Source of the DNA: Gammaproteobacteria bacterium
GTDB lineage: Bacteria > Pseudomonadota > Gammaproteobacteria > Porifericomitales > Porifericomitaceae
Direction of reading: 5' to 3'
Assembly (NCBI GenBank): GCA_028817255.1
Contig: JAPPQA010000040.1
Span: 1 to 5,380, forward strand
Length of the DNA stretch: 5,380 nucleotides
The notes below the pieces were generated by a model. The model searched no databases. It was not told where the DNA came from and saw only the letters and a list, made by a program, of their open reading frames with translations. Each line of letters begins with the position of its first letter. The first letter of the stretch is position 1. This document shows positions 1-5,380 of the stretch, piece after piece. The position numbers were made by a program, and so were the translations under genes.

Positions 1-150
1 GCTCTTTTGGCATTGGCGCAAGCGGCGTTGCCGTTCCGCTCCCGCATGGGGCGCGCGTTCTTCTTTGCGGTGCGGCCTGGCCGGGAGGAACGGCCGCCGG
101 CGTTCGCGTTTCCCTCTCCCGCGCATCCCCGCAGACCGAACCCCGCCCCG

Positions 151-179
151 TTGCACAATTCTTTTATCGGCGTTAAGAT
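151..179 (+). promoter_or_regulatory. Possible sigma70-type promoter
   Basis: TTGCAC (151-156) and TAAGAT (174-179) are separated by exactly 17 bases. They lie in the most AT-rich patch of an otherwise GC-rich leader. The -35 matches TTGACA at 3 of 6 positions and the -10 matches TATAAT at 4 of 6, so the match is modest. It points toward the three-gene cluster. Its distance from the first start codon, about 240 bases, leaves room for a long 5' leader or a different, unseen promoter. Confidence 0.35.
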
Positions 180-355
180 ATATCGTTGGCGGAGAAAAGC
201 ACCCGTGTCATCCTGTCTGATGCTGACTGCATTGACCCCGTTGTTCGAGGGGGGGTGTCGCAGGTTGTGTGCCGATTTTGTCCGCTGCGCTCAACGGGCC
301 TTATGCCGAGGCCGGGATATCCCCTCATCCCTTACCCTTGCTCTTAAGCATTCCG

Positions 356-373
356 GCCCGCTTTGCGGCGGGC
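356..373 (+). promoter_or_regulatory. GC hairpin in the leader ahead of the first gene
   Basis: GCCCGC (356-361) and GCGGGC (368-373) are perfect 6-base inverted arms around a 6-base loop. No T-tract follows, so it is not a classic intrinsic terminator. It sits 47 bases before the preferred GTG start. A second small stem, GGGC/GCCC at 375-378 and 382-385, lies directly after it. The pair could form leader structure affecting translation, or may be chance in GC-rich DNA. Confidence 0.3.
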
Positions 374-419
374 AGGGCGGAGCCCGAGCGCCCCCCAGGA
401 AATTTTCTGGGCTTCCCCC

Positions 420-1883
420 GTGATTGACAGGACCGAAAGCCGGTCCCGCTCGAGCGCAATCGCAACGATATGCGCGCTTATCTTCTTGATGTTTTCTCAT
501 GCCTTCGCGCTGGAGTCCGGCGCATCGTCCGGTCCGGATTGGTCGGGGAGCATAATCTATGCCTTCGATTACGATGAGAACGAACGAGAGGACGATTTCG
601 ATTTCAGCACGTATCTGCGCACCAGGACGGGCGTCACGCTGCGCGAGCGAAAAGTCTCCCTGGTTTTCAATGGCAGGCTGCGCACCGATCTGGATTCCGG
701 AAGCAGCGATCGCGACCGGGCCTTCGAGGCGCGAACGGACAAGCGCATCTTTCAGGCGTACCTGGATACGAAAGACTGGTGGCCGTGGGCCTCCGGGATT
801 CGAATCGGCCGGCAATGGGTGCATGAGATCGAAAGCATCCACATGGACGGCATACGCTTTTCCACAAAAAGCGACAAAGCGAATTTCATGGTCTTTGGCG
901 GCCGGCCCGTTTCGGAGTTCAGCGCGGTGTCGTCCCACCACGTATATGGCGGGCAAATGCGCTTGTTGGTCGGCGGTCTCGACATTCCCCTGCATTTTCT
1001 TCTGAACGATGAAGACCGATATGTAAACGACCAGGCAGGCATTGGATTTTCGCGCGGCCTGTGGAACAGACAGGCTCACGCCTATGGCGACTACACGCTC
1101 CTGAACGGCCGCGGCAGGGAATTGCGGGCGGGCATATCGTCTTTTGTGTCCGCATTCAATATGGACGTGTCTGCCCGTTATTATCAGCGGCTCACCGAGA
1201 GCGGCTCCGATGAAACCGCGGACGACCGGATTTTTTCGGAGTACTTCCGCATTCTCAATACCTCCCGGAGACTGCGACAACTCGATCTGACATTGACCAA
1301 ATATTTCAGCCGCTTTGCCGTGGGAGGGGGGCTGAACGTCACGGCCGTTGACAGGGACGACTCCGGCAACAGAAAGGCGACGCATCGCTACGTCAATTTG
1401 CATGTTTTCGATTTCCTGGCAAATGATCTCTCCTTGCTGTTGCAGGCAAACATCGCCAGGCAGCAATTCGATTCGCAATACGCTTACAACATCCAGGGTT
1501 CTGCCGGCGCCACCGACACCAGGGGCCGGGATGAGACCTTTTCCGTTTCCGGTCAACTCGATTACCGGGCGGACCGGGACACTCGCGTTTCAGCCGGCGT
1601 TTCCTGGTCCGACTATGACTTCTCTTCCTCGGTCAATCCAAATGTGATCTTCACTCAAGAGGCGATGGAAGCGCACGGCGTACTGACCAACGTTCCCCAT
1701 CTGCTGACCCAGGACCTGGGTGGAGACTTCATTGTAAAGACCTATTTTCTGAGGCTTCGCAAACGTTTCGCCTCCGGATGGGAGGCACAGTTGAGGATGA
1801 GTTACGACCGCGGAGGTCTTTCCAGGAATATCGGGAATCGCGGTTATAAACGGGTTCTCTTACGCTTGACCCGGAGATTTTAG
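420..1883 (+). CDS. Outer-membrane beta-barrel protein, porin-like
   Basis: From a GTG start at 420 the product is 487 residues. Residues 1-30 look like a signal peptide: Arg at 4, 8 and 10, a hydrophobic core (about 13-25), and an AFA cleavage site before Leu31. The mature part has no cysteine, many alternating aromatic/hydrophobic segments separated by Asp/Asn/Gly/Arg-rich turns, and a C-terminal Phe (LTRRF), all typical of outer-membrane barrels inserted by the BAM complex. A segment at 128-133 (RIGRQW) followed by a DG turn recalls large porins. Mature length, about 457 residues, suits a barrel in the 16-20 strand range. The start is uncertain: TTG 363 is in frame but adds a poor n-region, and no strong ribosome site precedes GTG 420 (AGGA at 397-400 is too far). 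The next gene begins 2 bases after the stop and encodes a multihaem cytochrome, so a porin-cytochrome role is plausible. It lacks the N-terminal CXXC of MtrB. I cannot assign it to a named family. Confidence 0.82.
   Translation: MIDRTESRSRSSAIATICALIFLMFSHAFALESGASSGPDWSGSIIYAFDYDENEREDDFDFSTYLRTRTGVTLRERKVSLVFNGRLRTDLDSGSSDRDRAFEARTDKRIFQAYLDTKDWWPWASGIRIGRQWVHEIESIHMDGIRFSTKSDKANFMVFGGRPVSEFSAVSSHHVYGGQMRLLVGGLDIPLHFLLNDEDRYVNDQAGIGFSRGLWNRQAHAYGDYTLLNGRGRELRAGISSFVSAFNMDVSARYYQRLTESGSDETADDRIFSEYFRILNTSRRLRQLDLTLTKYFSRFAVGGGLNVTAVDRDDSGNRKATHRYVNLHVFDFLANDLSLLLQANIARQQFDSQYAYNIQGSAGATDTRGRDETFSVSGQLDYRADRDTRVSAGVSWSDYDFSSSVNPNVIFTQEAMEAHGVLTNVPHLLTQDLGGDFIVKTYFLRLRKRFASGWEAQLRMSYDRGGLSRNIGNRGYKRVLLRLTRRF
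1873..1877 (+). promoter_or_regulatory. Ribosome binding site of the multihaem cytochrome gene
   Basis: GGAGA lies inside the last codons of the barrel gene, 8 bases before ATG 1886. The good spacing supports that start over the in-frame ATG at 1937, and its place inside the preceding gene suggests translational coupling. Confidence 0.6.
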
Positions 1884-1885
1884 AG

Positions 1886-2977
1886 ATGGCGCACAACAAC
1901 AACGCGGGACAACGATCGTTGCCGATTCGGGAACGGATGCCAATACGGCTGGCATGGTGCCTGTTGCCCTTTGTCCTGGCGGCAAAAATGGAGCATGGCC
2001 TTGCGGATACCGGTTTAATTTTCGATCATCAGAAGCATCGGCAGATCCCGTGCGCCACCTGTCATCAGCTGCAAGATCAGAATCAACCCAGGCGCACACC
2101 CGAGAAAGTTTGTGCCCTGTGTCACGAGATCGGCGATCATGCAGCCCCCGATGCCGGTTGCGCCATGTGCCATTCGCGCGACAACCATGCCGTCGGCGGT
2201 TTGCCGCGCCCGGCCTACGCCGAGCTTCGATTCTCCCACGAGCCTCACCTGCGGGCGGGAGTGCCCTGCTTGGATTGCCACAAGAATCAGGAGCGGGCAA
2301 AAGAATACCGGCAGATCCGCTTCCCCGGGATGACGGAATGCGTGGCTTGCCATACCCAACGGAGCGTTTCCACGGACTGCCAGACCTGTCATCAATATTG
2401 GCGCAAGGATGTCGTCCCGGATTTCCACAATGACCACTGGCTGCGGCAGCATGGACGATTCGCGCGCGCGCGGTTCGAAGAAGAATGCGCGCGCTGCCAC
2501 AACGAAAAAACTTTTTGCCAGGATTGCCACATGGCCGATCCGCCGCCGTCCCACACTCTGTTCTTCAAGAACCGGGGGCATGGAGCGATTGCCAGGGGGG
2601 ACCGCAAGATGTGCCAGGCCTGCCATCAGCAGGATGCCTGCCAGGAGTGCCATGATCCCGAGAGCGGGGTCCGGCCCGCGTCGCACCTGCCCGGCTATGC
2701 CAGCCCGCCGTACCTGCACTGTGTGCAGTGCCATTTCCCGGCCGGGGAAGCCAACGGCTGCAGTGCCTGCCACGGCCCGGACCGGATTGCCGAAAGGCAT
2801 CAGGCCGCCGCCGGCAGCCTGTTGAGCGATGCCAGCAGGCAGTTCGTTACCGGCCTTGTCACCGGCAACCAGAGGAACTGCCTGAGCGCCTGTCACCGCT
2901 ACGACACCAGGCCGCCGCCGCATCCGTTGGGAACGCTGAACAATGCGGATTGCTTGCGATGCCACATCGCCGATTAA
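1886..2977 (+). CDS. Periplasmic multihaem c-type cytochrome (13 CXXCH plus one CX3CH)
   Basis: The 363-residue product has CXXCH motifs starting at residues 56, 76, 92, 128, 152, 165, 201, 211, 243, 252, 279, 292 and 356, plus a CX3CH (CLSACH) at 332. That is up to 14 covalent haems, about one per 23 residues of mature chain. Repeated F-x-H-x-x-H elements (FDHQKH 46-51, FSHEPH 116-121) and FHNDH at 180-184 could supply distal His ligands for bis-His haems, as in cytochrome c3/c7-type chains. The N-terminus has basic residues, a hydrophobic run (about 22-33) and a possible cleavage after GLA (38-40), so export by Sec and haem attachment in the periplasm are expected. ATG 1937 (Met18) is an alternative start giving a more compact signal. 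No catalytic domain is visible, so electron transfer is the likely role. Its place directly behind a barrel gene resembles porin-cytochrome operons such as MtrAB or Geobacter conduits, but sequence similarity to MtrA is not established here. Confidence 0.93.
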   Translation: MAHNNNAGQRSLPIRERMPIRLAWCLLPFVLAAKMEHGLADTGLIFDHQKHRQIPCATCHQLQDQNQPRRTPEKVCALCHEIGDHAAPDAGCAMCHSRDNHAVGGLPRPAYAELRFSHEPHLRAGVPCLDCHKNQERAKEYRQIRFPGMTECVACHTQRSVSTDCQTCHQYWRKDVVPDFHNDHWLRQHGRFARARFEEECARCHNEKTFCQDCHMADPPPSHTLFFKNRGHGAIARGDRKMCQACHQQDACQECHDPESGVRPASHLPGYASPPYLHCVQCHFPAGEANGCSACHGPDRIAERHQAAAGSLLSDASRQFVTGLVTGNQRNCLSACHRYDTRPPPHPLGTLNNADCLRCHIAD

Positions 2978-5380
2978 ACTTTGAAGTCCCTCCTCGCGGG
3001 GGCGGCTTGAGGCTCCTGAAATGGAAGGCGGCGTTGCTTTTGATCGCCTGCATTCCGGGGTTGGCGATCTTGCTGGCGTCGGCCCAGGAGAACAGGCTGC
3101 ACAAAAACCTCGAAACGGAGAAGGACGCCTACTCGAACCTGGCCAGGCCGCCGCATCCGCGGACCGCGGCAAAGGAATGGTCCTTCCGGTATTTCCCTCC
3201 CAGCAAAGATCGAAAGGAACTCTCCCCCGATTTCCAAAATGTCCAGCTTCTTTTTCTGGATACCGCGAAATTCATGTCGAACATGGCTTTTATGGCGCAG
3301 TCCCTGGGGGTGCAGTGCAAATATTGTCACGACCTGCGCGACTTCTCCTCGGATGCCGTGCCGGCCAAGCAGCGGGCGCGGGAGATGATCGAAATGGTTC
3401 AGGGACTCAACGCCAATCAGGAGGAGGGGGGGATTAATTGTTACACCTGCCATCAGGGGAAGACGCTCGCCGTATCCGCTCCCGTTGCGACCACGGACGC
3501 AGCCGGGGAGGCGCGGCAGGATGCGGCGTCCGATGCCTTGCCCGGACAGCCGCCTCCAAGGCGGCGCCCTTCGGCATCCGAGGGGCCCGGGGATCGGGAA
3601 CCGAACCGGTTGCCCGACCTGTCCGGTTCCGGCGACCGGCAACGGGAGCAAGAGCCGGATGCCGCCGGCAAGGACCCTGCGCTTCCGCGGCTGGGAGGGG
3701 CCAGCGTCAAAGAAGCGGCCGAACAGTTGCAGGCGCATTACTCCGAGCGATTGCTTTCCCGTGGAGTTCAGGGTGTCGAGGCAGCGGGCCGCGGGAAATT
3801 CGGCGGGAATTTTCGGCTCGATTCCGGCCTGCGTTTGGGCAGGCGGGGCCTGTACGGAGACGTTGACGCCCTGATTCCTTTCGGGACCGTCGCGACGGAC
3901 TCGACTTGGTTCCTGCAGCCGGGACTGGCGTTGTGGGAAGACCGCCATGGCAGGCGCCGGGAGGAAATCGCCCTGGGGCTGGGGCGCCGCTTTCATTGGG
4001 GCGAGCCGGCGATTGTCGGCCTGGGGGGGTTTCTGGATTATAACTTCGACCATGGACACCGCCGTCTCGGGCTGAGTGCCGACTATCAGTCCGGGGCGGG
4101 GTATCTGTCCATGAATTTATACAAGCGCTTGAGCGGCTGGAGCAGAGGCCGCGACGAGGGCGTATTCCAGTATGAGGAAATCGCCCTGGACGGCGCCGAG
4201 TTTTATTTTGATTATGCGCTGACGGAACGTTTCAGCATGCATGGACGAAGCTCGGCATGGAAAGGCAAAGGCCGGCAAACGGACACTCGGACAGGGTATG
4301 AAGCGGGAGTGGCGTATCGGCTCTGGCCGGGGCTTGAACTGACGGGCGGTTATAGCCGTCACGATCGGCAGATTCACGATGAACGCTGGAGTCTGGGGCT
4401 GCGCTTTCGGTTTCCATTCGCGGAACGCGCCCTTGGCAACCGCCTTCCCGATTTGTTCCGCCCCATAGAGCGGGAAAAACGGATCTTCGCCGGGGAAAGG
4501 ATTATCAGGCCCACTCTGACGGCGGCGCGCCTTGGGCCGGGGGCTCCGGAAATTATATCCCGGGGCGCGGCATTCGCTATCGAAATACCCGCGCTTCCGC
4601 GGCAGCCGACGGCCGATGTCATTGTAACGCCGCGGCACTCAGGTGCGGCATCGGTCGAATACGGCACGCAGAGTAGCGGACCGTTCCGGGCAACGCTTGC
4701 CCTGCGCTTTACCCCGGAAAACTGGAATCGGGCGCAGACGGTATGGGCGCGTATTCCGGCCCCGGCTACCGGGCGCAGCTCGGGCCTGGCCTCCTCCGCC
4801 GGCGCGCAAGTGCGACAGTTGCAGGATCTGCCGGCATCTTCGGTGACCATCGCCTGGCTCTATCGTTCCGCCGACCCGCGTTATGACGGCCTCACCACCT
4901 CGCTGACCTTTGCGGTGCGTGATTCCGGGGAATCGGCACTCGCCTTCCCGCAGGCGGTTTACACGGTCGCCGAGGGCGCCGGCACGCTCACCGTGTCGGT
5001 CACCTTGAGCGCGGCGGCGGGCAGCGATGTACGTTTGGCCGTTTCCACTGCCGACGGCACGGCCGCCGCCCCCGGAGACTACACCGCTATCGGCGCCCGG
5101 ACGCTGACGATTCCTGCCGGAAGCACCCAGGTCGAATTCTCCATCTCCATCACCGATGACGGCACGGTGGAGGCCGAGGAGACCTTCACCGTGTCTATCA
5201 GCGCCGATAATCTGCCAGCCGGGGTCAGTCTGGGCGCCCAAAGCACGGCGACGGTGCGCATCACCGACGACGATGCAAGGCCCACTGCCGCCGCCGGCGC
5301 CGATCAAACTGTGAACGAGGGAGCGGCGGTAACGCTGGACGGCAGGGGCAGCAGCAACGCGGCGGGCGTTGCCGCCACCG
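2959..5380 (+). CDS. Dihaem cytochrome / inverse-autotransporter fusion with Calx-beta and PKD-like passenger (partial, 3' end beyond window)
   Basis: From ATG 2959 the frame is open to the window edge: 807 codons without a stop. Domain order: signal peptide about 1-42 (extended n-region, core about 24-40, ASA cleavage before Gln43); dihaem domain about 70-170 with CKYCH 120-124 and CYTCH 161-165; Pro/Arg/Asp/Glu/Gly-rich linker about 168-248; inverse-autotransporter barrel about 249-487; Ig-like region about 488-655; Calx-beta about 660-772; start of a PKD-like repeat from 773. By analogy with intimin and invasin, the part before the barrel stays periplasmic and the part after it is displayed outside. 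The start is uncertain: ATG 2959 overlaps the previous gene by 19 bases and gives a long n-region, as intimin has. TTG 3007 would leave a 29-base gap and a compact 26-residue signal. LIAC (28-31) resembles a lipobox, but the hydrophobic run continues past it, so signal peptidase I looks likelier. No LysM domain is seen. I know of no named protein with this architecture. Confidence 0.9.
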   Translation, partial: MPHRRLNFEVPPRGGGLRLLKWKAALLLIACIPGLAILLASAQENRLHKNLETEKDAYSNLARPPHPRTAAKEWSFRYFPPSKDRKELSPDFQNVQLLFLDTAKFMSNMAFMAQSLGVQCKYCHDLRDFSSDAVPAKQRAREMIEMVQGLNANQEEGGINCYTCHQGKTLAVSAPVATTDAAGEARQDAASDALPGQPPPRRRPSASEGPGDREPNRLPDLSGSGDRQREQEPDAAGKDPALPRLGGASVKEAAEQLQAHYSERLLSRGVQGVEAAGRGKFGGNFRLDSGLRLGRRGLYGDVDALIPFGTVATDSTWFLQPGLALWEDRHGRRREEIALGLGRRFHWGEPAIVGLGGFLDYNFDHGHRRLGLSADYQSGAGYLSMNLYKRLSGWSRGRDEGVFQYEEIALDGAEFYFDYALTERFSMHGRSSAWKGKGRQTDTRTGYEAGVAYRLWPGLELTGGYSRHDRQIHDERWSLGLRFRFPFAERALGNRLPDLFRPIEREKRIFAGERIIRPTLTAARLGPGAPEIISRGAAFAIEIPALPRQPTADVIVTPRHSGAASVEYGTQSSGPFRATLALRFTPENWNRAQTVWARIPAPATGRSSGLASSAGAQVRQLQDLPASSVTIAWLYRSADPRYDGLTTSLTFAVRDSGESALAFPQAVYTVAEGAGTLTVSVTLSAAAGSDVRLAVSTADGTAAAPGDYTAIGARTLTIPAGSTQVEFSISITDDGTVEAEETFTVSISADNLPAGVSLGAQSTATVRITDDDARPTAAAGADQTVNEGAAVTLDGRGSSNAAGVAAT
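3166..3468 (+). other. Domain: reaction-centre cytochrome c subunit-like dihaem domain
   Basis: Residues about 70-170 of the fusion protein. Two CXXCH motifs, 41 residues apart, are each preceded by a Met-rich helix: Met106/109/112 before CKYCH, and Met143/146 before CYTCH. The arrangement (helix, LGVxCxYCH, then FxSD, a basic helix ARxMIxMV, a short Asn-containing turn, xCYTCHxG) matches the pattern of the photosynthetic reaction-centre cytochrome c subunit family (PF02276). Members with two haems occur in non-photosynthetic bacteria. His/Met ligation is expected from the family. Nothing else here suggests photosynthesis, so the domain is probably a general electron carrier. Confidence 0.85.
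3703..4419 (+). other. Domain: inverse-autotransporter (intimin/invasin-type) beta-barrel
   Basis: Residues about 249-487 of the fusion protein. An amphipathic helical lead-in (about 249-275) precedes strands bearing hallmarks of the intimin/invasin transporter domain (PF11924): DVDALIPF 301-308 (like the LDLLLPLYD region of intimin), LGLGRRF 339-345, GGFLDYNF 356-363, RLGLSADY 369-376 and LYKRLSGW 387-394. The last strand ends in RFRFPF at 482-487. The length, about 240 residues, is close to a 12-stranded barrel of this family. The following stretch LFRPIEREKRI (from 500) corresponds in position and character to the conserved exit segment (RNxxIVLEYR) after the barrel of intimins. Confidence 0.88.
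4420..5274 (+). other. Passenger region: Ig-like stretch and Calx-beta domain
   Basis: Residues about 488-772 of the fusion protein. The first part (to about 655) includes FTPENWNRAQT at 584-594, the form of edge strand common in Ig-like repeats of large bacterial surface proteins; I give it no family name. The second part (660-772) is a good Calx-beta domain: YTVAEGAGTLTVSVTLS, STADGTAAAPGDYTA, LTIPAGSTQVEFSISITDD, EAEETFTVSIS, and the terminal ITDDD. Calx-beta domains often bind calcium through such acidic ends, so a Ca-stiffened surface stalk is plausible. Confidence 0.8.
5275..5380 (+). other. Start of a PKD-like repeat, cut by the window end
   Basis: The final 35 complete codons read PTAAAGADQTVNEGAAVTLD followed by a G-x-G-S-S-N turn. 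This is the usual opening of PKD-type extracellular beta-sandwich repeats. The passenger therefore continues beyond the window and may hold further repeats or an adhesive tip. Confidence 0.7.

Larger units (their letters stand above)
1..419. other. Leader/intergenic region without a convincing gene
   Basis: No reading frame here gives a recognisable protein. One forward frame is open from the window edge to the TGA at 421-423, but its product is an Arg/Pro/Ala-rich mixture typical of chance translation of GC-rich DNA. A second forward frame enters at the left edge and stops at TAA 174-176. It could be the last 57 codons of an upstream gene, but I recognise no family in it. A third open stretch, about 186-347, would give a 53-residue peptide with no good ribosome site. 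What can be supported is an AT-richer promoter-like patch near 151-182 and a GC hairpin at 356-373. If the promoter is real, the first gene has a leader of more than 200 bases. Confidence 0.55.

Noticed and set aside
3..176. Possible C-terminal end of an upstream gene entering from the left edge
   Set aside because: Open for 57 codons to TAA 174-176, but with no recognised family and too short to judge. It was left out as a gene.
237..298. Inverted repeat CCCGTTG (237-243) / CAACGGG (292-298)
   Set aside because: Seven-base arms with a 48-base loop are within chance expectation for this composition.
186..347. Possible small ORF of 53 codons with a CRFC motif
   Set aside because: TTG start without a ribosome site, and a single CXXC is not enough evidence.
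291..1556. Long minus-strand open frame (421 codons) opposite the barrel gene
   Set aside because: It is an antisense shadow. The plus strand has a signal peptide, barrel strand pattern and terminal Phe; the minus product shows no family features.
2015..3172. Long minus-strand open frame (385 codons) opposite the cytochrome
   Set aside because: The plus strand encodes 14 haem motifs, which cannot be accidental. The antisense frame is kept open by GC-rich codon structure.
3021..3437. Plus-strand frame starting at ATG 3021
   Set aside because: It is out of frame with the two CXXCH motifs and the signal peptide. Its product looks random, so this attractive ATG is not the start of the fusion gene.
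3316..3453. Photosynthesis gene cluster suggested by the reaction-centre-like cytochrome domain
   Set aside because: No reaction-centre L/M, light-harvesting or pigment genes are present. Two-haem members of this family occur in non-photosynthetic bacteria.
3438..3866. Plus-strand frame overlapping the linker and early barrel, considered as evidence for a frameshift
   Set aside because: Its product is Arg/Ala/Gly-rich without domain features. The frame holding both haem and barrel domains is uninterrupted, so no frameshift is needed.
2974..4059. Minus-strand open frame (361 codons) opposite the fusion gene
   Set aside because: Pro/Arg/Gly/Gln-rich and without recognisable motifs, while the plus strand carries clear cytochrome and barrel domains.

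Overview
This GC-rich window comes from a Gram-negative, respiring bacterium. Two of its proteins are outer-membrane beta-barrels, and two carry c-type haem-binding motifs that need periplasmic cytochrome c maturation. The sequence alone does not fix the taxon. A proteobacterium or another diderm lineage with metal- or surface-directed electron transfer would fit.

Layout: positions 1-419 hold no convincing gene. They contain a possible sigma70-type promoter (about 151-179) and a GC-rich hairpin just ahead of the first gene. Three tightly packed plus-strand genes follow: (1) 420-1883, an exported, cysteine-free (after signal removal) outer-membrane beta-barrel ending in Phe; (2) 1886-2977, a periplasmic multihaem cytochrome c with 13 CXXCH motifs and one CX3CH motif in 363 residues; (3) 2959 to the window end (open), a large composite protein with no stop codon in frame.

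The third gene is the notable one. It reads continuously as signal peptide, then a dihaem domain resembling the photosynthetic reaction-centre cytochrome c subunit, then a disordered-looking linker, then an intimin/invasin-type inverse-autotransporter beta-barrel, then an Ig-like stretch, a Calx-beta domain and the start of a PKD-like domain. In known inverse autotransporters the segment before the barrel is periplasmic (often a LysM domain) and the segment after it is exposed on the cell surface. By that topology this protein would hold a dihaem cytochrome on the periplasmic face of the outer membrane while displaying an adhesin-like passenger outside.

Working hypothesis (inference): the three genes form an operon for an outer-membrane redox module, in which a barrel plus a multihaem cytochrome resembles a porin-cytochrome conduit and the third protein adds a haem-bearing surface adhesin. 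The gene order and domain architecture are read directly from the sequence. The electron-transfer role is not proven by it.
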